Source of the DNA: Planctomycetota bacterium
GTDB taxonomy: Bacteria; Planctomycetota; UBA8108; UBA1146; JAJFFE01
Assembly (NCBI GenBank): GCA_021776775.1
Contig: JAJFFE010000188.1
Span: 1-64,000, forward strand
Length of the DNA stretch: 64,000 nucleotides
Direction: 5' to 3'
A model generated the notes under the pieces. It made no database searches and was not told where the DNA came from. It saw only the letters and a program-made list of their open reading frames with translations. Shown piece by piece: positions 30,413 through 39,944 of the stretch. Both the position numbers and the translations under genes were made by a program. Positions within the stretch are counted from its first letter, which is position 1. Every line of letters starts with the position of its first letter.

Positions 30413-30831
30413 TGTGTTCCCCAGATTCGCAGCGCGAGCGTCCGCCGATGGGGTCGACTGCGATGTTCGAAGAGAAACAAGCCCTGCCAAGTTCCCAGGT
30501 CGAGCCGTCCGGCGGCGATGGGAATCATCTCTGACGTGTGCGTGAGCGCGGCGCGGATATGCGATGGCATGTCGTCAGGACCCTCGGCAGTGTGCGTGTA
30601 GTCGGGATGATTCTCCGGCACCGTGCGATCGAAGTAGGACGCGAGATCTCGACGTGCGCTTGGATCTGCGTTCTCGGAGATGACCAAGCTCGCGCTAGTA
30701 TGCTTGATGAAGATCAGGCAGACCCCGTCTTCTACGGCACTCGCGGTGACTGCGTCGGCGATGAGGTGCGTGATCTCGTGAAGGCCCTTTCCGGGTGTTT
30801 CGACCTGAATCGCATCGAGAATCATGTCCAT
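30409..30831 (-). CDS. YjbQ family protein (UPF0047)
   Basis: This 140-aa protein matches the YjbQ/UPF0047 fold: GLHEITHLIADAV, CLIFIKHTSASLVISENADP, the His-containing ENHPDYTHTAEGPDDMPSHI segment and GTWQGLFLFEHRSRPHRRTL. Some members have weak thiamine-phosphate synthase activity, but the real role is not established. It is divergent from the zinc-ribbon gene and overlaps the receiver-like gene by 4 bases. Confidence 0.92.
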   Translation of the reverse strand: MDMILDAIQVETPGKGLHEITHLIADAVTASAVEDGVCLIFIKHTSASLVISENADPSARRDLASYFDRTVPENHPDYTHTAEGPDDMPSHIRAALTHTSEMIPIAAGRLDLGTWQGLFLFEHRSRPHRRTLALRIWGTQ

Positions 30832-31038
30832 GGGGTGTGCTTCCGCATCTGGGATGGGTTGGTCCTGAATCGATCGGTTCTTGATTCCTCAAGTACCTTT
30901 CGGGAAACAGCTTGCGTGTCGATCCACCGGACCTCAGGGTATCGCCATCGCATAATAGAATCGACGGGGTTCTGTCGATCCCAGCCATGACATTCGTTGA
31001 TTCCACTCCCTGGCGCGAGCAGCGTCGGACCACGGTAG

Positions 31039-31044
31039 AAGGAG
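31039..31044 (+). promoter_or_regulatory. ribosome-binding site that decides the start of the zinc-ribbon gene
   Basis: AAGGAG lies 8 bases before the GTG at 31053, just where the protein's first zinc-ribbon begins. Confidence 0.6.
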
Positions 31045-31052
31045 AACTCACG

Positions 31053-31931
31053 GTGCTCGTCTCTTGTTCTGATTGTGGACATCAATACGACGCTGGCGAC
31101 CTCGAAGCCGGCAGTAAGTTTCTCTGCCACTGCGGAATCTACGTGAGGGTTCCGGAGGTTCGCGTCAAGGAAGCTGTCGTTGCGCACTGTTCTTCGTGTG
31201 GCGGGCACCTGCCGAAGGACGCCGACCAATGCGGTTTCTGCGGTTCCGAGGTGGCGGCCGTCGACTTGAACCTCGGTCAGACGTGCCCGCAGTGTTACTC
31301 GCGAATGCTCAAGGGGGCGTCGTTCTGCAGTTCTTGCGGTACGTCCATTCGGCCAGAAATGCTGCACGACGGAGCAACGGATCACGACTGCCCGCGTTGC
31401 AAGATAGGACTTGTTCGCCGACGCGTCGCGCACGGGGCGTTCAACGAGTGTACGAAGTGCGGGGGCATGTGGTTGGGCGAAGGGTTCTTCGACAACATCG
31501 TGCAGAAGCGAGATGACGAGTCCATTGGCCAGGCGATTGTCGCTGAGAGTTCGCTCGACCGGTCCGCGTTTCGATCCGAAGCGAACGTCGTCAAATACAT
31601 TCCGTGCCCGGTCTGCGCGGAACTCATGAATCGAAAGAACTTCGCCCAGATCTCAGGCGTGATCATCGATTGGTGCAAAGACCACGGCTATTGGTTCGAC
31701 GCGTTCGAGCTCGAACAGGTTCTCGAGTTCGTTTCTTCCGGCGGCCTCGACAAGTCGCGGGTTCGTACCATGGAGCGAGTCAAGCGCGAATCGGAGTCTG
31801 CGATGAACCGAAAATCTGCCGCGAATCGTGCCGCCTCGCTTCCGCTCAACAATACTCGACAACACGGCATCGAGAGTTTTGATTTGTTGGACGGCGTGAT
31901 CTCGTTGATCGGCGGACTGTTCAAGCGGTGA
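31053..31931 (+). CDS. multi-zinc-ribbon protein with TFIIB-type zinc-finger domains
   Basis: The 292-aa protein carries at least five CxxC-type knuckles: CSDCGH, CSSCGG with CGFCGS, CPQC with CSSCG, then CPRC...CTKCGGMWL and CPVC...WCKDHGYWFD. The last two match the zf-TFIIB (PF13453) pattern, found in poorly characterised bacterial proteins. The C terminus ends in a hydrophobic helix (LLDGVISLIGGLFKR) that may touch the membrane. I chose the GTG at 31053, which has a good ribosome-binding site and begins at the first ribbon; an ATG at 30987 is the alternative. Function unknown; nucleic-acid or protein binding is possible. Confidence 0.8.
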   Translation: MLVSCSDCGHQYDAGDLEAGSKFLCHCGIYVRVPEVRVKEAVVAHCSSCGGHLPKDADQCGFCGSEVAAVDLNLGQTCPQCYSRMLKGASFCSSCGTSIRPEMLHDGATDHDCPRCKIGLVRRRVAHGAFNECTKCGGMWLGEGFFDNIVQKRDDESIGQAIVAESSLDRSAFRSEANVVKYIPCPVCAELMNRKNFAQISGVIIDWCKDHGYWFDAFELEQVLEFVSSGGLDKSRVRTMERVKRESESAMNRKSAANRAASLPLNNTRQHGIESFDLLDGVISLIGGLFKR

Positions 31932-31951
31932 GATGGCGGCAGGCTATCTCA
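31929..31951. terminator. bidirectional hairpin shared by two convergent stop codons
   Basis: TGAGATGGC (31929-31937) pairs with GCTATCTCA (31943-31951) with one G-T pair and a 5-base loop. The ends of the stem are exactly the stop codons of the two convergent genes. No T-run follows. Confidence 0.5.
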
Positions 31952-33379
31952 ACGCTTCAACGTGATCTGACCCAGGTCGAGTTCTTGCGCATCGAGAACA
32001 TCGATGGCCTTGCTCCAGGATCCGGCCGTGGGGTGCTCGATTCGGAGGTGGACGGCTCCGGGCGGGAGTAGCCAAGTTGCGAAGTCGCCAGCAACGGTCG
32101 TCCGTCCGGTCGACAGCACTCCGAGCCCTTGACTCGAACCGAGCTGCGTGAAGATGGTCGCCCCCGACGCGGGCTTGCCGTCCCCGTCCGTGGCGACGCC
32201 GCGCACTCGTCCTCCTGCGGGAACCGTGATCCGGATCGGTACGCCTACCACGACTTCGATGTCCGCAGCCCACGGTGCTCGTCCGGCCATGGTGATCTCG
32301 AACGTGTAGCTCCCGTGGCCGAGCACTTGCCGCGTTCGGGTGTCGCCGATGGTGGTCGAGACGAGTTCATGCCACCGGGAAGTGACGCGGAGTCGATCGT
32401 ACGGCCCGGGGTCGAGACGCCCTCCGGTCGGCGTGGATAGTTCCAGCGTGGTTTGCTCCACCGGCTCGAGGCGTATCGTTAGCTCGGCTACATCCGATGC
32501 TTCGTCCATCGAGAAGCGATCGACGACGGCAGCGTAACCGGAACGTATCACCGCATACTCCACGATCGGACCGCCGAGGCCGTTGATCGCCGCTCGTCCG
32601 CTGGCGTCCGTCGTAGCCGTCTCGACGTCTCCGCTGAGGGTGCGGATCGAGACCTTGGCTCCGCTCATCGCTTGGTCGTCGTCGATGACCCGGAAGCGAA
32701 CCCCTCCGCCTCGTTCGACCGTCGCCTCCCACTGCGTTGGCTTGCTGCGGGAGAGCTCGATTCCGGTGAACGTCTGGTCCGCGAAGCGCGGGGAGTGAAC
32801 GTTGATCGCCACTTGACCCGGAGGCGCATCGATCAGAAAACCGCCATGGGGGCCGGTGTTCGTCGTCAGCACCGGGTTTCCTTTGGATTGAATTTCTACC
32901 GTGACGCCAGGGGCGGGCCGTCCGTCAACGTCGAGAATGGTGCCTTTCAGGGTCGCCGATTTTCGCAAAAGGTAGTCGTGTGAATCGGAACCCTGCGCAC
33001 CCTGCGCCAAGAGGTCGAGCGCATCAACGACATAGCCGGACTTCTTCAACGAAACGCGGGGACGATACCCGGCAGGTAGTTCAATCGAGAACGTGCCGTT
33101 TCGTTGACTGATCGTTTGGGTTCGTCCGGCGACGGCGTGCGGTAGATTCTCTGCCTTGATCTCGACGCCCGGTATGGGTTGACCGAGGGCGTTGACGACG
33201 CGACCCGAATAGCGATCTAGCGTCAGGTCGTTAGGGTTTGTCGGTGGTGTTTCGCTCGGTTCGGGCTCGCGAAGCCAAACCGCCCAGATTCCAACTGCCA
33301 GAGCCGAGACAACCATCAGCGGAACGAGGACACGCGTGAGTTGAGAGGCTCGAGGCAAGGGTGACGTTCCATCCTTCAA
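31949..33379 (-). CDS. membrane-anchored protein with tandem carboxypeptidase-regulatory-like domains
   Basis: One membrane segment near the N terminus (VLVPLMVVSALAVGIWAVWL, residues 17-36) suggests an anchored protein with an exported body. Several beta-sandwich modules of the CarboxypepD_reg type follow. Each has a GxPxxGVxV segment and often a GxFxIxxPxG segment: GQPIPGVEIKA with GTFSIELPAGYR, GRPAPGVTVEI with GGFLIDAPPG, AMSGAKVSI with GRAAINGL, and GKPASGATIF near the C terminus. Such modules act as structural or adhesive units. No catalytic domain is visible in the 476 aa. Confidence 0.85.
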   Translation of the reverse strand: MKDGTSPLPRASQLTRVLVPLMVVSALAVGIWAVWLREPEPSETPPTNPNDLTLDRYSGRVVNALGQPIPGVEIKAENLPHAVAGRTQTISQRNGTFSIELPAGYRPRVSLKKSGYVVDALDLLAQGAQGSDSHDYLLRKSATLKGTILDVDGRPAPGVTVEIQSKGNPVLTTNTGPHGGFLIDAPPGQVAINVHSPRFADQTFTGIELSRSKPTQWEATVERGGGVRFRVIDDDQAMSGAKVSIRTLSGDVETATTDASGRAAINGLGGPIVEYAVIRSGYAAVVDRFSMDEASDVAELTIRLEPVEQTTLELSTPTGGRLDPGPYDRLRVTSRWHELVSTTIGDTRTRQVLGHGSYTFEITMAGRAPWAADIEVVVGVPIRITVPAGGRVRGVATDGDGKPASGATIFTQLGSSQGLGVLSTGRTTVAGDFATWLLPPGAVHLRIEHPTAGSWSKAIDVLDAQELDLGQITLKR

Positions 33380-33536
33380 GGGAGATCGAGTGGCGAGGTA
33401 TTGTGGGACGGGTTCCGTTGTCGAGGCAACCCGGTGTCGTCAGAATCTCACTCGCCGCATCGACTTCGCAGCCCGCGCATTCGCGACGTCCCCGTCGTCG
33501 AGTGCGCGATTCGTGGCCGGTCCCCTCTGGAACGAG

Positions 33537-35558
33537 ATGACGATCATGCAGTTTGTCGGTATCGATACCGGGGGCACCTTCACTGACTTCATCGCGATCG
33601 GTCCCGGCGGGGTTGTCGTGCGAAAGCTCCCGTCGACGCCAGACGATCCGGGGCGCGTCATTGTGGGCGCAATGAACGAACTCGGTTTTGAGCGAACGAG
33701 TTTGACAGTCGTTCACGGGTCGACTGTGGCGACAAACGCCCTGCTCGAAAACAAGGGGGCGACCACCGCATTCGTGACCACGCGTGGCTTCACGGACGTC
33801 CTCCAGATCGGCCGACAGGACCGTCCCGACATCTATCAGTTGGACTGGGTTCCGCCGCCATCGATCGTGCCGCGGCATCTTCGCTTCGGGGTAGACGAAC
33901 GCGTCGGTCCCCACGGTGTCGTCGTGACTGAGTTATCCGACAGCGAAATCGAGCGTGTGCGTGCCGCGGTCGCAGCAGCCCGGCCGGACGCTGTCGCCGT
34001 CGGGTTCTTGTTCTCTCCTGAGAATGGTGACCACGAGGACCGAATGTGCGCTGCGTTGGCGTCTCTCGGTGTCCCGGTGATTGCGTCGAAAGATGTGCTG
34101 TCGGAGATCCGGGAGTACGAGCGCTTTTCGACGGCTGCCGTTTCCGCGAGCGTCGCGCCGGTCATGGAGGGATACCTCGGGCGACTGTCACGCGCCCTCG
34201 AACCAGCCCCGCTCTATGTCATGGAGTCGGGCGGCGGGGTTCTGTCCGCAGATCGCATTCGAGGGCAAGCGGTCCGAACCGTCTTGTCGGGACCCGCGGG
34301 GGGAGCCTTGGCCGCTTTGGCAGTTGCGGAGATGCATTCATCGGATGTCGTGTCGTTCGATATGGGGGGCACGTCCACTGATGTTTGTCTGTTGGCTGGT
34401 GGAACCCTGCCGCGAACCCGCACCATGACGATTCGCGATCTGCCGATTGCAGTACCCGTGGTCGACGTTCATACCGTTGGAGCGGGAGGAGGATCGCTGG
34501 CCTGGATCGATCCCGGCGGGGCACTACGCGCCGGCCCAAACAGTTCGGGAGCTCACCCGGGTCCCATTTGCTACGGACGCGGAGGAGTCGTTCCGACCGT
34601 GACGGACGCAAACGTTCTTCTCGGTCGGCTGCCAGCGGATGTGCTACTCGGAGGGGAGATGCCGCTCGAAGCGGATTCGTTGCCGCAGGCGTTCGCTGAC
34701 TTCGGCCGGCCCCTGGACCTCGACCCGTACGCGGTCGCGCTCGGTGTGGTGCGTGTGATCGAAGCTGAAATGGCTCGCGCCCTTCGTCGCATCACGCAGG
34801 AACGTGGCGTCGATCCTCGAGGGTTGTCGCTGGTGCCCTTCGGTGGCGCGGGCGGGCTACACGCGTTGTCCTTGGCGAGAGAACTCGGGATCGAGAGGGT
34901 GATCGTGCCGCCGCAACCGGGCATCTTGAGCGCCCTCGGCATGCTCCTCGCTCCGATGGTCGAGATCTCGGCGGCCGCGGTGCTCGAGCGATTCGACCCG
35001 TCGCTCCTCGATGAACTCGAACGCCGAGTGGCGGATCTCGAAGCAGCGGGATTAGCTCGCCTCGGCGCGGCCGATCGACAACGGACGCCGATCGTGCGAC
35101 GCGAGTTGTCGCTGCGCTTCGTAGGACAATCGCATGAGTTGGATGTTCAGTGGACGGGAAGTTTCGAGGCGTCGGCATTCGACGAAATCGGCGCTCGTTT
35201 TCATGCCGAGTACCGAACACGCTACGGCTTTTCGGATGAATCCAGGGCTCTCGAAGTCACGGCGGTTCGGTCTCGCGTCGAGCTTCCCGCGCGGCTTCGA
35301 GCGGAGGAACTTCCAACCTTGTTGAACGACAGCAATGCTGGGTTCTGCTCGCGTGACGAAGTGGCCGTCATTCTGTCGACGGGTGATCGTGCGACCGTCC
35401 CGCGGATCGGTCGCGGAGCGCTGGAGATCGGTGACGTGCAACGAGGTCCAGCAATCGTTGTCGAACAGTCGAGTACATTGTGGTTGCCAGAAGGTAGCGA
35501 ATTGACGGTCGCGGCGGATCGGTCATTGGTCATCGTGCTGGAGCCGGTCGATGAGTGA
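33537..35558 (+). CDS. hydantoinase/oxoprolinase subunit A family protein (HyuA-like)
   Basis: HyuA-type proteins are ASKHA-fold ATPases that open hydantoin, oxoproline or related rings, usually with HyuB. The phosphate-binding motif GIDTGGTFTDF is at the N terminus, and SFDMGGTSTDVCL and VGAGGGSLAWID follow, as do PGPICYGRGG and PFGGAGGLHA. The ATG at 33537 (or the in-frame ATG at 33546) places the motif right at the start; the frame is open upstream but non-homologous. It is 673 aa, normal for the family. The HyuB homologue is 6 kb away on the other strand. The next gene overlaps by 8 bases. Confidence 0.92.
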   Translation: MTIMQFVGIDTGGTFTDFIAIGPGGVVVRKLPSTPDDPGRVIVGAMNELGFERTSLTVVHGSTVATNALLENKGATTAFVTTRGFTDVLQIGRQDRPDIYQLDWVPPPSIVPRHLRFGVDERVGPHGVVVTELSDSEIERVRAAVAAARPDAVAVGFLFSPENGDHEDRMCAALASLGVPVIASKDVLSEIREYERFSTAAVSASVAPVMEGYLGRLSRALEPAPLYVMESGGGVLSADRIRGQAVRTVLSGPAGGALAALAVAEMHSSDVVSFDMGGTSTDVCLLAGGTLPRTRTMTIRDLPIAVPVVDVHTVGAGGGSLAWIDPGGALRAGPNSSGAHPGPICYGRGGVVPTVTDANVLLGRLPADVLLGGEMPLEADSLPQAFADFGRPLDLDPYAVALGVVRVIEAEMARALRRITQERGVDPRGLSLVPFGGAGGLHALSLARELGIERVIVPPQPGILSALGMLLAPMVEISAAAVLERFDPSLLDELERRVADLEAAGLARLGAADRQRTPIVRRELSLRFVGQSHELDVQWTGSFEASAFDEIGARFHAEYRTRYGFSDESRALEVTAVRSRVELPARLRAEELPTLLNDSNAGFCSRDEVAVILSTGDRATVPRIGRGALEIGDVQRGPAIVVEQSSTLWLPEGSELTVAADRSLVIVLEPVDE

Positions 35559-36912
35559 TACCCCCTCGACCGAGCAGTCACCAGTCAGTGATACTTTGCT
35601 TTCCCTGGCCGCGTTGGCCGGGTTCGCGGCGTTGGGGTGGATGGCGCACCGCGGGGCGTCGATCGAGCTCCTCGTTGCTGTAATTCCGATCTCCGCGATT
35701 CCCGCGCTCCTCTACGTGCGGCGCCGTCGTGGTGAAATCTCGAAAGCCGCCCTCTTCGGTATCTTCGTTGTCGGCGTGCTGGCGCGGCTGTTCTTCCTAG
35801 GCTCCGATCCACTTTTCTCTGACGACGTATACCGTTACCTGTGGGATGGTCGGGTTCAAGCGGCCGGACTCTCTCCGTACGGGGTCGCGCCGAACCACGA
35901 GAGTCTCGACGCCGTTGAGTTCGATTGGCCGGCCGATACCCACATCCGCGCAAAGGTCAATCACCCCGACATACCGACGATCTATCCGCCGTTGTTGGAA
36001 CTCGCGTACCGTGCGGTCGCTGAGGTTGGTGGAGGTCTCGAACATTGGCGCGTGCTGCTGATTCTTGTCGACGTTGGTCTCGCGCTGGCGTTGTTAGGGT
36101 TATTGCGTGTCCGGTCGTTGGATCGTCGTTGGGTTGCGTTGTATCTGTGGCACCCTCTGCCGATCGTGGAAAACAGTTGGAGCGCGCACGCGGAAGTCGT
36201 CGCCGTGGCGCTCCTGGTGTGGGCGGTCTACGCCCTTTCTCTTGGTCATCGTGCTCGCGGGGGATTGTTGCTCGGTCTTGGCGGGGCCGCCAAGTTGCTC
36301 CCGTTTGGACTCCTTCCCTTTGCCCTCAAGAAGTACGGGTGGCGTTCCGTCGTCGCGGCATTGATAGCGGCGGGGCTGTGTGCGGTTCCGTTTCTCGACA
36401 CGGATCTTCAACAGGCGACCGTTGGCTTGTCGACCTACGCTGAAACTTGGTACTTCAACGATGTTGTCTTTCGCCCGTTGGGCGAGTTGCTCGGTTTGAA
36501 CCCGGAAGACAAGAAGCTAGCGAGCACCCAACTGTGGCGGCGTGTCTTACAAGGGGCGTGGGTTGCCAGTTGTCTTCTTGCGATGTGGCGCGGACGGGAC
36601 GTGGTTCGGGTCGCGGGTTTGATCGTCTTGGCGTTTGTATTGTTCACGCCGACGCTTCACCCCTGGTACGTCCTCTGGCTCTTGCCGTTCGCTATTCTCG
36701 AGGGGAGTGTGGCTGGCGTGGTCTTCTCGGTGACCATCTTGTTCGCCTATGAAGTACAGATTGACTGGCAGTCCAGCGGGCTATGGCAGGAGTCGGGCTG
36801 GGTGAGAGTGTTCGAGATACTGCCCGCGCTGCTTGTTGGGCTCGGTGTCTGGTATTCGAGGAGAGGCGCAGCGTCAGTTGGCGGTTCGTCAGGTAGCGCG
36901 TCGCCACCGTAG
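35551..36912 (+). CDS. GT-C type polyprenol-phosphate-dependent glycosyltransferase (mannosyltransferase-like)
   Basis: The 453-aa protein has about ten hydrophobic segments. The first outer loop has the acidic motif DPLFSDDVYRYLWDGRVQAAG and SPYGVAP, typical of GT87/MptB-like integral membrane glycosyltransferases. GGAAKLLPFGLLPFAL, TPTLHPWYVLWLLPF and IYPPLLELAYR also fit. The substrate is probably a lipid-linked sugar, but the acceptor is unknown. It begins inside the end of the hyuA-like gene (8-base overlap), so it is likely cotranscribed, although no link in function is apparent. Confidence 0.78.
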   Translation: MSDTPSTEQSPVSDTLLSLAALAGFAALGWMAHRGASIELLVAVIPISAIPALLYVRRRRGEISKAALFGIFVVGVLARLFFLGSDPLFSDDVYRYLWDGRVQAAGLSPYGVAPNHESLDAVEFDWPADTHIRAKVNHPDIPTIYPPLLELAYRAVAEVGGGLEHWRVLLILVDVGLALALLGLLRVRSLDRRWVALYLWHPLPIVENSWSAHAEVVAVALLVWAVYALSLGHRARGGLLLGLGGAAKLLPFGLLPFALKKYGWRSVVAALIAAGLCAVPFLDTDLQQATVGLSTYAETWYFNDVVFRPLGELLGLNPEDKKLASTQLWRRVLQGAWVASCLLAMWRGRDVVRVAGLIVLAFVLFTPTLHPWYVLWLLPFAILEGSVAGVVFSVTILFAYEVQIDWQSSGLWQESGWVRVFEILPALLVGLGVWYSRRGAASVGGSSGSASPP

Positions 36913-36944
36913 CGCACCCTGACTTCAATGAGCGTTGAGTCTCG

Positions 36945-37496
36945 TCACTCCGCCGGCGCTGCTTCCAACTGCTTCGTGGCGCGCGCAACCTTGTATTCCC
37001 GGATGAGAATGAGCACGACACCCGAAACAATGCAGCTATCCGCAATGTTGAAGTTGGGCCAGACGTGTGCCTGCTCGCCGATGACGACGAACCATTTGAT
37101 GAAGTCGCGAACCGAGTAGTGGAAGTATCGATCCCAAAGATTGCCGAACGCTCCGCCGGCGGTCAACGCAATGGCGACGACAAGTAGCGCTTCGTTGCGG
37201 CGTTTCCAGCAGACCCAACCCAGAGTTCCGACGACCCAGCCGGCTGAAATGAGCAGCAGCAAAGTCCGCATGCCGTAGAACCATCCCGAAAAGGCGCCGA
37301 GGTTGATCGACGCCTCGAGGTGGAACCAGCTGAAAACCTCGTAGTCTCGCTCCCAGGTCAGAACCGGGTTGCCGGGCTCGGGCTGAGAAACAACCGCCCC
37401 GAGGAAGTCGAAGGCGGCCACTTTCGTCCACAGATCGAGAACTGCGACCGAGGTGGCGATCAATAGATAGGTAACAACAGCGCGAGTTTTTGTCAT
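36945..37496 (-). CDS. lspA: Lipoprotein signal peptidase (signal peptidase II)
   Basis: LspA cleaves signal peptides from lipidated prolipoproteins in the cytoplasmic membrane. The 183-aa form starts at the ATG at 37496 (MTKTRAVVTYLLIA). Four hydrophobic segments are visible. The conserved N-terminal LDLWTK motif is present, and the two catalytic aspartates lie in GNLWDRYFHYSVRDF and NFNIADSCIV. It has a longer second loop than E. coli LspA. It converges on the GT-C gene and is divergent from the sensor kinase gene. Confidence 0.93.
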   Translation of the reverse strand: MTKTRAVVTYLLIATSVAVLDLWTKVAAFDFLGAVVSQPEPGNPVLTWERDYEVFSWFHLEASINLGAFSGWFYGMRTLLLLISAGWVVGTLGWVCWKRRNEALLVVAIALTAGGAFGNLWDRYFHYSVRDFIKWFVVIGEQAHVWPNFNIADSCIVSGVVLILIREYKVARATKQLEAAPAE

Positions 37497-37747
37497 GGCA
37501 CGGGATTGAACCAGACGTGCTAGGTACCGCCTAGTCCCCTCTGAAGATTTGGATGACCCAGGGCGGGACGATGGATAGGCCATCGCGAGGGAACGATCGA
37601 CTAGCCGCTGAGCTCCTAAGGGTTGGATGTGCCTATGGTTACCTCAATGCGATGTTCGCGATACGGCGGCTCCATGGCTATCATGCTTGGCGTAGACAAG
37701 TCGGATTGGCGATGTGTATGGGGATGCCGAAGCGAAACGACCACCCG

Positions 37748-39244
37748 ATGAATGATCGTGATGAACTCCTGGGCTCGACGAGTGCCGTTGAAGTTGGAGC
37801 GCATCGTTTCGATCTGTTCTTCGACCTTTGCCGTGAAATGCTTTGTTTCGCCGGACTCGATGGCTACTTCAAGCGCGTCAATCCTGCCTTCGAAAGAAAC
37901 CTCGGACACAGCTCCGACGTTCTTCTCTCCAAGCCCTTCGTCGAGTTCGTTCACCCCGATGACCGAGCCGCCACGATCCAAGAACTTGCGGGTCTCCGCC
38001 GTGGGCGCGACACGACGATGTTCGAGAACCGGTATCTCTGTGCTAACGGTTCGTATTGTTGGCTCGAGTGGTCCGCGCGCGCAGTGGCGGGCGACGAGGT
38101 CTACGCGGTTGCTCGCAACATCACTGAGAGCAGGGAAGCGCGCGAAGCGCTCCAAGAGAGTGAGCAACGCTTTCGTCAGCTGGCGGAGACCATTCGCGAA
38201 GTGTTCTACGTCGTGAAGGCCGATTGCTCGCAAGTGCTCTATGTGAGTCCGGCGTTCGAGGACATCTGGCAGCAAAGCAGTGAGTCGCTCTATGCGGATC
38301 CGAAGATGTGGTTGCAGTGTATTCGTGGCGATCGTGATCGTGAACGAGTCGCTGAACTGTTCGGCCAGTTACTCGACGTGGGCACCTACGAGGCCGAGTA
38401 TACGATCGAGCGTAAGGACGGAACGTGCCGTCGCATTTGGGATCGCGCGTTTACGGTTCTCGACGACGACGGATCCGTTATCCGGGTGGTCGGGATCGCT
38501 GAAGACGTGACGGCTCGTCGCGAAGCCGAGGATCGAGCCCGCCAACGGGAATCCGAACTCGCGCACGTCGCCCGACTCACGACGTTGGGTGAACTGGCGT
38601 CGGGTATCGCTCATGAGCTGAATCAGCCATTGTCAGCGATCAGCATTCAATCCGAGTCATGCCGGCTGGCTCTGGGTGTGAACCGGATCGAACGGGCGCT
38701 CGAAGATCTCGACGCGATCGCTTTGCAAACCCAGCGAGCGGGTCAAATCATGCGCCGCCTGCGCCATTTCGTGCGTCGTCGCGACCCGATCACGACAGCC
38801 GTCGATGTGAACCAGGTTGTCACCGACGTCGTCAGGTTTGTGGAGTATCAGACCAACGCGAACTCGATCGACATAGAGATTATTCAGGCTTCGGTGCCGA
38901 GGGTGTCGGGCGATCCGATTCAGCTTCAGCAAGTAGTCTTGAATCTAGTGCAGAACGCGATTCACGCTGTTTCTGGGACCGAGCATCCTGAAATCGTGAT
39001 CGAAATCGATCACGCGGGGAAGGCGGTCACGATAGCGGTGCGAGATCGTGGGCCGGGTGTGACCGGCGAAGAGTTGGAAAGAATTTTCGAGCCGTTCTAT
39101 ACGACTAAGAGTTCTGGCATAGGGATCGGCTTGCCGATCAGTCAGTCCATCGTCGAGGGTCATGGGGGGCGATTGATCGCTGCCAATCGGCCCTGCGGTG
39201 GTATGGAGTTCAGAATTGAGTTGCCTGAGGGTCCAAGGCAATGA
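37748..39244 (+). CDS. PAS-PAS sensor histidine kinase (FixL-like)
   Basis: This cytoplasmic-looking protein of about 498 aa has two PAS domains (FFDLCREMLCFAGLDGYFKRVNPAFE and FRQLAETIREVFYVV..YVSPAFEDIW). A HisKA-type dimerisation helix follows, with phosphoacceptor His in GELASGIAHELNQPLSA at about residue 288. The HATPase domain has NLVQNAIHAV (N box), DRGPGV and GIGIGLPISQSIVEGHGG. No membrane segment or heme-PAS signature is evident. The start is uncertain: the frame is open to 37553, and I chose the ATG just before family-like sequence. The partner regulator follows 27 bases downstream. Confidence 0.88.
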   Translation: MNDRDELLGSTSAVEVGAHRFDLFFDLCREMLCFAGLDGYFKRVNPAFERNLGHSSDVLLSKPFVEFVHPDDRAATIQELAGLRRGRDTTMFENRYLCANGSYCWLEWSARAVAGDEVYAVARNITESREAREALQESEQRFRQLAETIREVFYVVKADCSQVLYVSPAFEDIWQQSSESLYADPKMWLQCIRGDRDRERVAELFGQLLDVGTYEAEYTIERKDGTCRRIWDRAFTVLDDDGSVIRVVGIAEDVTARREAEDRARQRESELAHVARLTTLGELASGIAHELNQPLSAISIQSESCRLALGVNRIERALEDLDAIALQTQRAGQIMRRLRHFVRRRDPITTAVDVNQVVTDVVRFVEYQTNANSIDIEIIQASVPRVSGDPIQLQQVVLNLVQNAIHAVSGTEHPEIVIEIDHAGKAVTIAVRDRGPGVTGEELERIFEPFYTTKSSGIGIGLPISQSIVEGHGGRLIAANRPCGGMEFRIELPEGPRQ

Positions 39245-39271
39245 GACTAGATTTACGGAATGGGGTTTTCA

Positions 39272-39919
39272 ATGGAGCGAACTGACGGAACCGTTTATGT
39301 GGTCGACGACGATCCGGCTATTCGAACCGCTATGAGCCGGCTACTGGAGGAAGTTCAGCTGCCCGTTCGGGAGTTTGCTGATGCGCAGTCGTTTCTCGAT
39401 GAGTTCACCGGTTCAGAGATCTGTTGCATCATCCTCGATATTCGTATGCCGGGTATGAGCGGCATCGAGTTGCAGAAGAAGTTGGTGGCGGATGGTCACG
39501 ACTCGCCCGTGATCATTGTCAGCGGACACGGCGATATCCCCATGGCTGTTGATGCCGTGCAGCGTGGCGCCTTCGATTTCCTCGAGAAGCCGTTCTCGGT
39601 TCAAACTCTGCTCGATCGGATTCAGCAGGCTCTGGCTCACCATCGCTTGGTCCGAGCGCGCGACGGACGGCGCAGGGATCTCGAAGTGCGCTACCAGAAG
39701 CTGACGCCAAGAGAGTGCGAAGTCATCGACCATGTGATCACCGGCAAGACCAACAAGCAGATTGCATTCGAGCTCGGCGTGAGCTCTCAAGCCATCGATG
39801 CTCGACGGGCCAACGCCATGAGAAAGTTGTCGTGTGACAATATTCCTCAAGTGACGGAATTCATGCTCCGATTGCGCAATAGCGTCACGCAGAGGGAAGA
39901 GCGTTCGTCGCCATCGTGA
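39272..39919 (+). CDS. FixJ-like response regulator with LuxR-type DNA-binding domain
   Basis: The receiver domain has VDDDPAIRTAM, phosphoacceptor Asp56 in ILDIRMPGMSG, the conserved Thr/Ser in IIVSGHGD, and Lys in FLEKPF. A LuxR/GerE helix-turn-helix follows: KLTPRECEVIDHVITGKTNKQIAFELGVSSQAI. The 215-aa protein closely follows the FixJ pattern and is almost certainly phosphorylated by the adjacent PAS kinase. I chose the ATG at 39272; an ATG at 39260 is equally close. The regulon is unknown. Confidence 0.93.
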   Translation: MERTDGTVYVVDDDPAIRTAMSRLLEEVQLPVREFADAQSFLDEFTGSEICCIILDIRMPGMSGIELQKKLVADGHDSPVIIVSGHGDIPMAVDAVQRGAFDFLEKPFSVQTLLDRIQQALAHHRLVRARDGRRRDLEVRYQKLTPRECEVIDHVITGKTNKQIAFELGVSSQAIDARRANAMRKLSCDNIPQVTEFMLRLRNSVTQREERSSPS

Positions 39920-39944
39920 GTTTGGGTCGTGGAGAGATGTCGGG

